This document shows, one piece after another, positions 10,985 through 22,335 of a DNA stretch of 64,000 bases. The DNA is taken from NCBI GenBank assembly GCA_026075535.2, contig AP026546.1:1-64000 (forward strand), given 5' to 3'. Position 1 is the stretch's first letter. Each line of letters opens with the position of its first letter. The translations under genes and the position numbers were made by a program. Below the pieces are notes generated by a model. The model made no database searches. It was not told the DNA's origin and was given only the letters and a program-made list of their open reading frames with translations. Origin of the DNA: Tricholoma matsutake (taxonomy: Eukaryota > Basidiomycota > Agaricomycetes > Agaricales > Tricholomataceae).

Positions 10985-12880
10985 GTGCAACAGGCAATTA
11001 AACAGGGCTCATTTTATGATGGAAAAAATCAGAACCAAACTGCAACTAATGAAGAACAAATAGACATGGCGCCGTGGACAGTGTGTGGACACAGATTGAG
11101 TGTGCTTTACCACTCCAAGAAGTGGCACTTCAGGAAGAACAGGCTGATGCTCGATGGATCAGAGATGTTACAACGAAGTGAAATGGAAAATCATAATAAT
11201 AGATACCTTGCAGCCTTAAACAATGAGTCAATTTTGGAAAACCCAAGGAGAGCCAAAACCCCATGGAAATTTTAAAAGATCAAAGGAGTGCACATGGAAA
11301 CAAATTTGATCATGACGTGACACTCTGTGAGGACACACGTCACTGGAAGGATGACCAAAGAAAAGTGACAATAATCCAAGGAGACAAGGTGCAGGATATG
11401 CACCTTGTAAGCCAAACCAAGAGGACAGGATTCGGAAGGCAGTGATAGAAACAACAAGGTTCCTGAAATGAGAAAATGAAGCAGGATCGGAAGATGCATC
11501 AAGGGCAGATGACGGTGGATGATGTCTTAATTCTGACATCACTAATTAATTACCTTTTCAAAAGCACATCCTTGTGTCAGGAACAAAGCAATGGTGCAGG
11601 CACAGGGATACCATCAGAACAGTGCACTGCAGATTAGCAAGAAAGTGCACCAAAAAAACAATATTAGCACCCCACTTCCAGGGGATTTTAGACATCCATT
11701 CCAAACTGCCCATGCATGAATCAAGGATACAATGCAAATGAAACACGTAAGTCTCGAGTAAGTCTCGAGTGGATTGACAGTGGCTTGGAATTCAATTCAT
11801 CTTGAGACAGGCAATGTGCTAGAGCAGAGCGCAGTGGAGTCATCAGGGGATCGATACAACAACTGCCTAGCAAGTCTGGTCAAAGTAAGTGGTGAGATCA
11901 CAGCAAGCAGTGAGAGCAGCAGAACTAACACCCATTTCCGATGCAGGAAGAATGCACTTTCTGGGACCAGAACAAGATAGAGCAGCTAACAAACCCAGTA
12001 TCTTGGCGGATACTAAAATGATCAGATGACGGGACTGTGACCAAGGAAGTTATCTTCACCATACAAGGTATTATTTGAGGTAAGGATCTACCACCTGTCC
12101 TGGAAAAGCCTAGGTGTGTCCAGGAGTGCCTGGAAAGGCAAAGGCTTACATTACTCAGGATCGTGAGTCATCAATACAAGTACTTACAACAGAGCATATT
12201 GCTGGGAGGCCTGTGAAGCCCTACATTCACTAATGTGATACAGGTGACCAAGGATATCCACAGGCACTTTGACCATCAATTTGTGGAAGGCACACTTGAG
12301 CCATGGATGGAAGACGAGGGGGCAGAAATCATAGACCTCTCGAATAGGTACCTAACACCAGTATCCGAAGCTGGAGACATGGAAGATATCAACTTCTTGC
12401 CCAGTGTCGACCCAAAAGGATTACTTTGCGACCTGGCAAGAGGAGATGGAACCTGCACATACATCCATATGGAAGACAATCAGGTTAGCTATTACAATGG
12501 CCACAAAGATTCTACAGGAAATCGCAGGTGCATAACATTCACCCAACCAGCTTCAAACGATCTTTGATGGAAGGTAATACACCGCTGCCAGATATGAACA
12601 ATGCAACCCACAATCATTCCACATCGGCAACATTGTGCAAGCACAAGTCTCCTTCATAGTCATGCCAGTACATGGTGGGAAACGCAAAATACTTTCAGTT
12701 CTTCGATCAATTGCACTTCTAGACGGGTGCTTTGCAAATGTATGTACCTTGACCAAAGCATAAGGCCCTTCCCAAACCCATGAACAGGCCAACAACATGC
12801 CCATGAAGAAGGAGCAGACTGTGACATCAGCGGCTAAGCTTGGCTCAATCAAGCGATGGGGTACAAAGAATCAGACGTGA
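10985..12880 (+). pseudogene. Broken gene of an uncharacterised Agaricomycete family
   Basis: Several separated coding islands lie in order on the + strand: about 10985-11272 (ending ENPRRAKTPW), 11437-11520 (ETTRFLK then acidic), 12235-12567 (DHQFVEGTLEPW, EDINFLPSVDP) and 12605-12775 (FHIGNIVQAQVSF, KRKILSVLRSIALLDG). They look like one protein of a family I recall from Agaricomycete genomes without a known function. The islands are separated by stops and changes of frame that no plausible 50-65 nt intron repairs, and the last island ends at TAA near 12764. I call it a pseudogene; a poorly spliced real gene is the alternative. Confidence 0.45.
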
Positions 12881-13965
12881 GCAGGAACAAGGACAGGATG
12901 GCAGTTGACGAAGCAGCAACATAGACACTTACGGCTTTGTATTTTGTTTACTGGCACACAGCTACAACAGAAGCACACTGACCGTAACACCATGGCCATG
13001 GACACGCAGACATATTGTAATGGATTTGAGGGTTGAGATTGCCCAAAGGCTTGCTGGGACAGGTATAGCCACCATGACCGGCAGGACAGCAGATAATCGA
13101 AGAAGGTAAGTGTAGTGCATCTTTTCAAATTAGCAGTAAGACGATGCAGGGAAAGTGAGACCAGCTCCGATGGAATGAATTGATAAAGGTCGACGTGTGC
13201 TTTCTCACAGGATATCGGAAGGATATGGGTGCTCGGCAACGCCCGCGCGGGCATTTCCCACGACCCCACTCTGAAATCGGCAATCGGAACCGAATCGAAA
13301 AAGCCATATAATACCTCATTCTCAATACTGGGAACTCGGAACGTTAATGATTACAAGTACTTTTCCGATCGATCCGATTCCAGTGTCCACACCACAGTCC
13401 CTCTATTTCAAATACCAACTACTTGTGTTTCATTTCGCTTTCATGGTTGAATCGAGAAGACTTCTGCTGAGCGTGTTCACGCGAGGAAACACGCGGCCAT
13501 GGGTACCGTATCAGCTCATTGCTCATTTACATCTCATACACATAAGATCTTGGGGCGATATAAATTATGGTCTTTACTCATTAATGACGAAGTGAATGAC
13601 AACTTGTGCTTGGAGCTATGCATATTACATAACATAACTTGGTGTAATGTTTGTGAGACTTGAAATTTGAAAGCTTGATCGATTGATCTTTGGCTGTTTT
13701 CAGGTCTCTGTCGTTTGGTCCACAAAGCATCTGAGCCGTTCTTTCTGAATGTTTGCCAGGCGTCTAGCAACGTATCTCAATATCATTAATCTCGGGGGCT
13801 GGTAGGTTACCATTTGTGGTTTAAGTTCCCGATATAGATCTGTGTTTCTCATGGAAGTCGGAGCCCTGGTCCGGGATTTCAGCTCCAAACTTTGCAAACA
13901 GCATTAACACTGTGCCTGGGGCTTCAAGTAGTCGTTCACAAGATTCTATCCTCCCTGGATTTGCT
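12881..13965 (+). promoter_or_regulatory. Upstream region of the velvet gene
   Basis: About 1.1 kb without a convincing gene. It contains a CpG-rich segment at 13220-13300 that is unlike the CpG-poor repeats around it, a CATATAATA TATA-like box near 13303, and pyrimidine-rich sequence to about 13450. This is the likely promoter and 5' leader of the gene starting at 13966. A leader intron ending near 13902 is possible but not shown. Confidence 0.4.
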
Positions 13966-15245
13966 ATGTACGCCCACTTTCAAGGGGAATACCAACCTTC
14001 AGGGCTCGCAGCGCTGCCCACGGTAGCTCGAGATACCCATGCAACTAATTTGATAGGTCGACCCATATTTTTTGTGTCTGGCCAATTTACTGGTCAAGCT
14101 GTTCGTGCTGAACTCCGCGAAATCCAACAAGCAGATCTGGGAAGAAAGTGAGTGTGTTCAGCCCTCCAACTGATGATGCTCTCCCAGACCTTGTATAAAA
14201 TAAAGATACGCTAGGGTGGATCGTCGACCTCTTGACCCGCCTCCTGTTGTTCAGCTTCGTTTGTTTACGGTCTTCAACCCGGGGTCGAGCCAGGAAACCG
14301 AGGAGGAAATCTTGGATTACGAGTGAGCTACTCGGATACTCGTTGTAGATACAGAAGGAGTTACTCACTCTTCGATGCGTGATAGCGGGATCCAAACCTT
14401 GGGATTGTTATGTACAGTTGATTTGTTCCCTGTGCCCCCGCAAAACATTGCAAGAGATTCGGTGACTCTCAAACTTGTACCTTTCAATCAACCACCACTC
14501 CCTTCTCCCGGACCCTCACATGTGAAGCGTTCCACCGACACTCCCTTCACCTTCGTACCCAATGAGTATCCCACGGAACAACCTAGTGTAGAGCTTTCGC
14601 TGCAACCTCGACATCGTACCTCTGGGTTCCCTGTTCCGTCGCCTTCTGCACCAGACGTCATTCACTGTGTCAATGATTTCCCTATCACCGAAAGTTCCAA
14701 AGTGACACATGCATTGGTTGGTGCAACCTTCGTTCAACTTGCCATTGTTGACTACCAGGGCCAGAAGTCGATGATGTTTGTCTTTGCTGTTAGTTTTGAG
14801 CCGATTGCCTTTCCCTGGGTCAGATTGACTTTTCTTCCTACCCACAGGACCTCGCAGTGAAAGTCGAGGGTAATTTCATCCTTCGATACCGGGTTTTTGA
14901 CCTCTTTTCGAAGCCGTGTAATCACTCCGGTTTGGCCATTCAGGCTGAATGCTATGGAGGGAGTTTCCGAATATATTCAACGAAAGAGTTCCCAGGTCTT
15001 CAAGCATCGACCGAGTTGACAAAGGTGAGCACTCCGCTCTTTGTTAACAGAGACAACCTGACTAATCGATGTCCCATCTGTAGCAACTGGCCCGCTGGGG
15101 TGTCCGCCTTAATACCCGAGAGACGGAACGTAAACGCAGGCCCGGAAAGAAAAGCAAGGCCCCAAGCACCACTCCACCATACTCTGGAATTGGGAAAAGG
15201 AAATCTCCCAACAAGGCAGACAGTGACGAGAATGGCGATGATTGA
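13966..15245 (+). CDS. Velvet-domain transcriptional regulator
   Basis: Five exons, 13966-14147, 14215-14322, 14386-14788, 14848-15024 and 15084-15245, give 343 residues with all phases consistent and no stop. Velvet hallmarks are present: an N-terminal strand ending GQAVRAELREIQQADLG, the signature VDRRPLDPPPVVQL (about residues 62-75), a linker with serine/proline-rich insert, then the second half SMMFVF-A-DLAVKVEGNF, FRIYSTKEFPGL and a basic tail (ERKRRPGKKSK). Velvet proteins bind DNA through a fold like NF-kB and couple development with secondary metabolism, working in the nucleus as homo- or heterodimers. The usual FVFPDL has Ala for Pro. The first in-frame ATG is used; a further upstream exon cannot be excluded. 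Member type (VosA, VelB, VelC) is not decided by what I can see. Confidence 0.88.
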
Positions 15246-17580
15246 TCGATGCCTTCCCCTCTAGCTTGTAGGATGGTCCTTTCACTCAACACTGAATATC
15301 TGGATACAACGCCTTTATCTCCATGGTGGGTGGGGTGCTGCGACTGATGATTACGAAATTCACGACGAATACCATCAACGACGGAAACATTTTTGGATCT
15401 CATTTTTCACACTCTGTGCTTGTAGTGTATCATTATTGGACTTTTGTAAGCTGTAACTTTATAATGTGGAGACAAATCTGAGAGACATTCTTCTATGCAC
15501 ATATCATCGAGAGTTCCAAGTTCAAAGAATCGTTGATGCAGCGAGCAGCTAGAACGACCATCGGTCACGGTGAATACTTATGAGCCAAAAATACACGTCC
15601 TGATAAGAAGTTCAGAATGTTTACATATCTCAGGGAAAGAACACCATTATAAAGGTGACAACGGATTATTTGTTGTTCGCTTCCCCGGAAAATGGTGGGA
15701 ACGTCGTAAGCTCGGAAAAATCTAGTCCTGACAACCCGATGTAGTCACCCCACCGATGCCGACGAATTCGGGCAGCTGCCAGACGATGACGAACTCGACC
15801 TTGATGGTTCTGAACCCCATTCTCCCCTGCCATCTGTAACACCCGAGGCTGAGCCCCCCAAGACGAATTGATGCACGATGGCCCCGCAATCACGTACTGC
15901 GACCCAGTGGGGTAACCATGACAAGGTACATGGTTCGCACCTGCCCCCATGCCCATTACCAACCCTACACCTGGAACCAGGCTACACTGCTCATTTCCAC
16001 CATGATCCCAGCTCCCCCATGGCTGCGAACACTGGGGAGCTCATGGCCCATGATACGGACTGGACGACAGTGCCGTTCTCGCCCACAACGGGCCCGCAAG
16101 CCCTAGAACCACCGTGGGCGGGTGCTAGGAGGCGCCCTATAGTGTGGTACCTGGAAGGTATGTCACTCACCCCTACCCTCACTCCAATTATTATTAATAT
16201 TAACACTACATGCTGAAATAGGCTATGCCGCTCATTTCAACAGCAAGGCTACGATCCCAGCCCCTCCACAGCTGCGAGCACTGCCTGCAGGGTGGATAGA
16301 GGGGGAAGCTCATGGCCCATGACATCAACTGGATGACGAGAGGACCACAACCTTGATCCCCCACATTCGAAGTGATGCCTCACGGGGTGGATAGATCGAC
16401 GACGACACCCGATCAGACGACCCAACCCTGGAGCGGATGGCCAAAAGGCAAGCGACCGCGCTAGCGAAGATTTTTACGAAGACCACGGGGACGATGCGGG
16501 CGGGAGAAATGACCCGGAAGATCAACACGCGGACTACAGCAGGAATGTGGGAAGAGGACCAGAATGACGATGGGGAGACATGGGAGGCCTGTACAGTACC
16601 TGCCGTACGTACCAGCCACATTCAATCCCCTCTATCCACTGATTTCGTCTCTTGAAACAAGGTCCACGGCATATGACCACGCACCACCACTGCGAGTCAA
16701 ATATTTTCATTGGTATTGTATTTAAGGTTCCTCTCATGTTTGATTTCGATGACCTTGTAATTACTCGATATGTTGTAGATTACACTGCTAATACAACGAA
16801 TGTATTTATTATTGTAAGAAACTGATGGACAGTGATAGTGATACGGTAACCTATTACAGTCACCATCAGATGCCTGAGCAAGCCGACATGCATGACCATG
16901 TATACCGATATACACATGTATGACTGCCCACATGTCCGTTACAACATAAAGCGTGACAGGACGTTTCAAGGACATCTCGGGTGAGCCACCTGGCTGGTAG
17001 ACCATGTCAGCTAGGTACACTCTTCTATGGACATGTATGTGTATTCATGTGACCATCTGTTTTTACGATGTCCTATGCTTCCATTAAGCCTTTGCTTCCG
17101 ATTCCATGACCACGTACTGGTGTGGTTCCACGACGGAATGTTGACTGGGCAGTCGCTGAATCTGATGAGTTGACATCAATCTGCATTTACGGTGTCATCA
17201 TGATTATCTATATAACCCATCCCCGCTCCTGAAGGAACTCGGACATGCCATGCAAAGCAGCGGCCCTCACAGCGCAAGTCCGAAGGAGTGGCCCACTAGC
17301 TAAAGTTCAAAGTTGTATCAGAACCCACAGCCCGTGACATCCTCGCCCTGGCGGCTGTACTATACACATTTTAATAACTATCAGTAGCTTTATAGAAAAG
17401 ACAAAATATTAACATGACTCAGAGCAAATGCTACGACCAAACTACAACCTCTGGATGAAGTCCCACACACATCCTCTCCTTGCTTGGCCGCTCGTCTGGC
17501 TTTCTGAGATCATTCAGGCCCAGGGGCTTATGCAGGAGAAATCAGTTTTTGCTAACTCGGAGCAGAAGCTAGAGATGGTC
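15246..17580. other. Intergenic region with degenerate coding traces
   Basis: Mostly no recognisable gene. At 15690-16720 the + strand is GC-rich and holds two similar segments (GAGCTCATGGCCCATGA near 16037 and again near 16308) and a short open stretch (about 16600-16720, FNPLYPLISSLETRST then YFHWYCI) that reads like real protein but lacks an intact frame. 16720-17430 is AT-rich, with repeated CATGT words, and shows no gene. Confidence 0.3.
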
Positions 17581-18129
17581 TTACGAGTTGTAAAAAGAAC
17601 GAACATGACGGATGGCCACATGACGTGGAGGGGGTTTTAATGGGGTAAAGGATACAGGCGATTCCGGTCTAGGAAAATAGGAGGGTATCTCCATTCCCTT
17701 GTCCCCCTTCTTTGATTGCTCAATAGCGAGATCGACCTGTGTTCGGAGAGCCTGGAGTTCCCTCAGCCCATGAAGGTAGATGTTTTCTAATGCTTGAAGT
17801 CGAGCTGCGTGATCGACAAGACTTGAGTGATTCATCTGCAGATCATCAGCAATTATGAAATTCAGGATAATGGAATGGAGAATCGTACAGAAGGTTGCTG
17901 GCGTGTCGGTGACAGATGACTGACAGATGGAATGTACACTTAAGTATGTTGGCGAAGTTAATGATTTCCTCCCACACCACACATGGCTCCCATCAGACCT
18001 TGTGATGTGATCATTCTCTTCGATCAAAGATATCCTAGTCTGGATTACAGCCGATATCATGTCAATAGGCCCCCTGCCGATTTCCAGATGTCCATGATAG
18101 CCAAAACTCGTGTTCCAGCCAGCACACAA
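17581..18129 (-). CDS. Possible small hypothetical protein
   Basis: An open frame of 182 codons. Its C-terminal half (LQALENIYLHGLRELQALRT, then a proline-rich end) looks like a real protein with a short coiled coil. Its N-terminal half is Cys/Ser-rich and may be intron: a GT-AG segment that would splice to the ATGAATC at about 17835 is possible. No family recognised and no neighbour supports a role. It could be a chance frame. Confidence 0.3.
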   Translation of the reverse strand: MCAGWNTSFGYHGHLEIGRGPIDMISAVIQTRISLIEENDHITRSDGSHVWCGRKSLTSPTYLSVHSICQSSVTDTPATFCTILHSIILNFIIADDLQMNHSSLVDHAARLQALENIYLHGLRELQALRTQVDLAIEQSKKGDKGMEIPSYFPRPESPVSFTPLKPPPRHVAIRHVRSFYNS

Positions 18130-18336
18130 TCAACCGAATTATCAGACCAAGCTCGATCTGGGTACTACCCCACTCCTATGTAATCTCACATAAAAGTTCG
18201 TTTCTGAACAACTACGTAAATATGGGTTAGGACGCTTGTAATAAAAAAATCTACTTCTGCTGGCACAACCAATGAAATGTGCGCAACATCTCCGGCAAGG
18301 CTATACTGAGCAGACAGAGACATTGTAAAGGATAAC

Positions 18337-19547
18337 CTAGGATTCACAGTGGTAAGGACATGATAGCCAGATGACTTGTCCAATTGGGCCATGGCTAAAG
18401 CCTGGCATGAACGAGTCCTCCATTCTAAAGTAATGAGTCATATAGTGCTGTTCCGGCCCAGCTTGGCCTGAAAGCTGCGGCTTTGGCTTGGCTTGAGGCG
18501 GCTTTGGCTTTCTCAACACACAGGCCAGGACAAAGCCATCAACCAGGGCCTGGCCTTGGCTTGGCCTGGCCCAGGCCACAGCTTTTGTATGTAAAATGTT
18601 CAAATTTTGCCCACAGGTCCATTGGTTGTACAGGAAGCTCATTATCCCAATGAAAACAAATTCCCATGTTGAATTTGTATATGACCAGTGGTCTTTCAAA
18701 TACACGTGATATGTTGACCAACCCTCATGTACACGATCGAGCATCCAGCTCCATGTTTGGTTGGCCAACCCCATTGGTGACATCCCTCCAGGTAATGTCA
18801 ACCAATTGCAAACAGTAAGGCTGTAATAAAGCATAAATTGCTTATAACTGTTCTGAGGTTTGCTGTCCAGGGCCTTCCAAGGGTCCATTGACGCCTCCCA
18901 TACAGTACTGTTTTCTTTCTTAGAACCTCTATGTTCTGGTATTCCCCAATTCAGGTCAAGCATCTGTGACCCTGGAGGTTTCGGTTTCAATGGTCCAAAA
19001 TTCTCAATAACACATTCATTCAATGGGGAATTCTGTGCTGCAGCAATGTCCTGGTAATATCTATCCAAGGACATGTCACTCTTGTGGGTATCTAATACCC
19101 TAATGCTACTAGTAGTCTTAGCATTTGTATGCATCATTTTGACACATAAATTAAAGTTCCCAGAGTGCTCCCACTGAGCATCTATTTTTAGTACAGCTGG
19201 ACCAGCTGTTACCAAAGTACTGGGTTCTGGTCCACCACGTGAATGGGTACCGGGTCTGCTACTGTGGCATGGATGTCAGAAAAATACCGCTTCCTAATGT
19301 GCTCTCCTATCGCACATGGTTGCATACTCTCAGTCTCAACAGAGCTCATGTCATGCTGTAGACATCTTTGTCCAAGTTCTATGTCTACTTGGAGTTTCAA
19401 AGTCTTATTCAATACCTTGTACAAGGGTACAGGTACTTCATTCCAAAATTCAATGGTTGAATCTGTAATGGTCAAGGGATCAACTGTTAGGTTGGCCCTC
19501 CACATGCTCACAAGCAAGGGATAACACAAACACGACATGCACATCAT
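18337..19547 (-). pseudogene. Frameshifted hypothetical gene with GGCTTGGC repeat insertion
   Basis: Two overlapping minus-strand frames (19547-19209 and 19253-18337) appear to be one protein joined by a frameshift near 19250: the first reads to HATVADP and the other continues GGPEPSTLVTAGPAV and then about 280 codons. I do not recognise it. Between about 18590 and 18455 the frame passes through a low-complexity block of GGCTTGGC/GCCTGGCC words, which is unlikely to be original coding sequence. The N-terminal part could instead start in the second frame. Function unknown. Confidence 0.4.
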
Positions 19548-20300
19548 GCACAGTCAGTGTTTGGATCTCACTTTGGGTATCGCAATACCCGAAGGTGAAG
19601 GCTAAGTGCCACTCCAGGGGTGGCTAGATGGAAGTGGGATATATTAGTAACATTTGGTACTCACCATCTTCAATCCAGATATGTGTCCGTATGGAAGTGA
19701 TGACAAGTATGAGCAAGAAGAACCAAAGATAGGGGAGAGTAGGCATCATTTGGGGACTCATCATTCATTCTGGAATAGTCGTCAAAAGAGTGTGGGTTGT
19801 CGGCAAGAAGGTGGTCGTGGATGATCAGTCTACAGGGCATCTAGCAAGCCAACGAGTAAGAAGTCAAGTTTTGAATAAAGTGCCTTGGAACCATCAAAAA
19901 TATGTGGCATTAGCATGATGTGACCAGCACATCATGGTACCGGCACACAAGAGTCGAGTAGTTGGTTGGGATCAGACTCCTACCCCACCACCCTACTCCC
20001 CCTACCCCACAGGGTACGGACTGTATTTCGAAGGGGGTCTTTTCATAGTGTACAAGTCTCAGGTACTTATACTACTGACTAAAGCTATAAATAACTATGT
20101 ATCAACCAGTAGCATGATGATGGTTATGGTAGGTTGGCAACTATATAAAAAAGGCAGTGAATAAATAACGTTTGGGGAAACAGAGGATCGAGTAACGTTG
20201 ATCCATAATGCATGGGATCTGGCTATGCATCCATCACACACTGGCCACAACGCAACACCACTCTCCTCATTCCTGCGAGCTCCTGCTCACAGGGTGCATC
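19548..20300. other. Intergenic, no gene recognised
   Basis: No coding signal. 19980-20030 has CACCACCCTACTCCCC like the block beside the satellite at 10.9 kb. 20050-20170 is AT-rich. Confidence 0.5.
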
Positions 20301-20301
20301 A

Positions 20302-20612
20302 CTGGGAGGTCTTTACACTCCCCCACCTTTCCCGTTGGACTCCAACTGGAGTCCGACTGGAGTCCGACTGGAGTCCACTGGGACTGGTCACCAGCCAACT
20401 GCTGCAAAGTTGCCAGTCCAGTCCCAGTCCAGTCCGACTGGACTCCGAGTGGAATCCACTCAAACACTGGATTCCACTCGGACTGGTCCAGTGGAGTCCA
20501 GTTGGATTCCACTCAAAAAGTGTGTAAGGAAAGGAATCAAACCCAGATCCCTGCCAGTTGCTTATGTAATCATAACACACAATATAACCGTTACACCACA
20601 GTACCTTGTTTA
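20302..20612 (-). mobile_element. SINE-like element S1 (tRNA-type head, GGACTCC body)
   Basis: Read on the minus strand, the head at about 20610-20530 has a box A, TGGTGTAACGG, and box B, GGTTTGATTCC, spaced like a tRNA gene's internal RNA polymerase III promoter. The body (20520-20330) is built of GGACTCC/GGAGTCC words in both orientations with GGACTGG variants. The distal end is GGGGGAGTGTAAAGACC (20324-20308 reversed), shared with S2-S5. No target duplication found by eye. Confidence 0.6.
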
Positions 20613-20940
20613 AGGTATCATCTACTTGTGCTAGGTACTGTGTGTGGCTGTGTATGACAAAGCATATAGCCGCGTCATCAAATGTGCCAGCTCATCACTC
20701 ACCACCACCACCACCACCGTTGATGCTGCCTCCCTCCCTCCTCTCTCTACCACCACCACCACTGTGTGGACACCCACTGCCACCGCTCCCACACCCAATC
20801 CGCCATCACCACCACCCGCAAACAAGCCAAATGGATGGAATTCAGGCCCAAATGACGCGATCTGCGTCGTTTGGGCCCTAGGTAAGTTTTTTTTTCATTT
20901 GCTTTTTGTTTTTATAAACTAACCAACCTGTTTTTTTAGC
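20613..20940 (+). repeat. CACCACC module with GGGCCC hairpin and intron-like tail, copy 1
   Basis: Directly follows the S1 head. It begins with GTGGCTGTGTATGACAAAGC (20643), a weak hairpin, then CACCACC/CCTCCCTC low-complexity sequence, then a near-perfect hairpin GGCCCAAATGACGCG with its complement (20845-20877). At 20882-20939 follows GTAAGT, T-run, CTAACC branch-like motif and TTTTTTTAG, which has every mark of a 58-nt spliceosomal intron. The same module follows heads S3, S4 and S5. Confidence 0.65.
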
Positions 20941-21246
20941 TTTCTAGGTTATAATCTACTGGAAACGACACCACCACTCGCAAACGAGCCAACACGGGCC
21001 CAAACGATACGATCTGCATCGTTTGGGCCTTATGTAAGTTTTTTTCGCTTGGTTTTTGTTTTTATAAACTAACTAACTCATTTTTCTAGTTTTCTAGGTT
21101 ATAATCTACTGGCAACGACGCCACCACTCGCAAACGAGCCAACACGGGCCCAAACGATGCGATGCTTTGTTTTTGTTTTTATAAACTAACTAACTTGTTT
21201 TTTTAGTTTTCTAGGTTATAATCTACTAGTAACAACACCACCACCC
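20941..21246 (+). repeat. Tandem hairpin-intron units
   Basis: Two more units follow copy 1. Each has TAGGTTATAATCTACT, then CACTCGCAAACGAGCC, then the GGGCCCAAACGA hairpin, then the intron-like segment (21034-21089 with GTAAGT, CTAACTAAC and TTCTAG). In the third unit the right half of the hairpin and the donor are lost, while the acceptor half (TAACTAAC...TTTTTTTAG to about 21206) remains. Spacing is about 150 and 117 bp. Confidence 0.65.
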
Positions 21247-21258
21247 GCAAACGAGCCA

Positions 21259-21527
21259 ACACACCCACCCCACGCCTGCGAGCCCCTGCTCGTAGAGTGG
21301 ATCATGAGTGTGTGCAGTCGACGACACCTACCAGCACCCCCCAAAGCCGACAACACACCCACCCCACGCCTGCGAGCCTCTGCTCGCAGGGTGGATGGGT
21401 GGTGAGAGCCCATGCTGACGAGCAGCTGCTCGTAGGGTGGATGGCGGGCACACCAGGAATAAGACGACCATGGCACCCATCCCCACACCTATGAGCAACT
21501 GCTCGTAGGGTGGATGACGGGTGTGGC
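21259..21527. repeat. Four fold-back hairpins, about 50 bp each
   Basis: Hairpins at about 21259-21313, 21354-21403, 21416-21450 and 21475-21527 share the core CCTGCGAGC-NNCT-GCTCGCAGG followed by GTGGAT, inside an outer stem of CACCC/GGGTG type. Copies at 21354 and 21475 differ by paired or wobble changes in the stem. Related copies are near 20268, 30825, 30927, 43153 and 43654. Confidence 0.7.
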
Positions 21528-21598
21528 CTGCTACGGCGATGGACGTGTGCGAGGAGGGGTGGGCGATGACACCCACCCCAGACCGCATCCCCCAACCC

Positions 21599-21795
21599 CC
21601 CCTCCCCCGCATTTTGCATGGGGAGGGGTCTTTATTATTTTTAATCTATCTCTGCCCCCCCCCCTCGCACTGAATGTGAGGGGTATATATATTGTAGTAC
21701 TCACGAATCCCCCCCTCGCGCCGAATGCGAGGGGTTTAGTTTTTTATGTACATAGTAATAATCCCCCCCCTCTCGCATCTTGCGAGAGGGGTTTT
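21599..21795. repeat. Four tandem CCCCTC hairpins followed by T-rich DNA
   Basis: Stems at 21599-21628 (CCCCTCCCC), 21661-21683 (CCCCTCGCA), 21712-21734 (CCCCTCGCG) and 21767-21791 (CCCCTCTCGCA) are each closed by the matching GGGG-ending strand over a 3-7 base loop. They are preceded by C-runs and followed by T-rich or TA-rich sequence, strongest after the fourth (T9). The spacing is 51-62 bp. Stem letters differ between copies but pairing is kept. Confidence 0.75.
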
Positions 21796-21950
21796 TTTTT
21801 GTTTATTATTATATTATACCCACTACCTCGGGTCCTACACGAGGGATGTGGTTAATTAAAATTTTTTGATCTTAATTGTTTGAAAAATGCCTCCTCGAAG
21901 AATATGAAAAGTTGAGTCATAAATAAACCTTATATTGATCCCCAATAAAT

Positions 21951-22335
21951 CTCCTGTGGCTCAAGTGGTTGAGCACACTTGTTTGGTTTGTCATGTGATT
22001 CCTTATGGTGAGGTCTTGAGTTCAATTCCTGCAGTACACAAATTTATTTTGTGGGTACTTTATGAAATTCACCAGGTCCGAAGTCCTTTGAGCTCATATC
22101 CAATTGACTTATCATTTGGTTGCACTTGGACTCCAGTTGGACTCCACTCAGACTCCACTTGGACTCCACTTGGACTCCACTCAGACTCCACTCGGACTCC
22201 ACTCGGACTCCAATGGGGGATTGAACTCTACATGACTTAGTGTAGTTCAATTGGACTCCACTCGGACTCCAGTGGACTCCGGTCAGTCCGGTCGGAGTCC
22301 ACTAGGACAGGTGGGGGACTGTAAAGTACTGATCA
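21951..22335 (+). mobile_element. SINE-like element S2 (tRNA-type head, GGACTCC body)
   Basis: The only full copy on the + strand. Box A TGGCTCAAGTGG (21956-21967) and box B AGTTCAATTCC (about 22019-22029) form a Pol III promoter. The body 22125-22300 is a row of GGACTCCACT words; the end is GGTGGGGGACTGTAAAG (22310-22326), as in the other copies. Its head differs from S1 and S3-S5, resembling a different tRNA, so the body may have joined more than one tRNA head. Confidence 0.6.

Noticed and set aside
16325..16621. Minus-strand frame, Val/Ser-rich
   Set aside because: Shadow of GC-rich + strand sequence; no support.
20606..20922. Proline/serine and histidine-rich frames in CACCACC blocks
   Set aside because: Low-complexity DNA open in many frames on both strands; no codon bias.
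21599..21795. Bacterial Rho-independent terminators
   Set aside because: The window is fungal; four in tandem without genes do not fit. Kept as a structural repeat.
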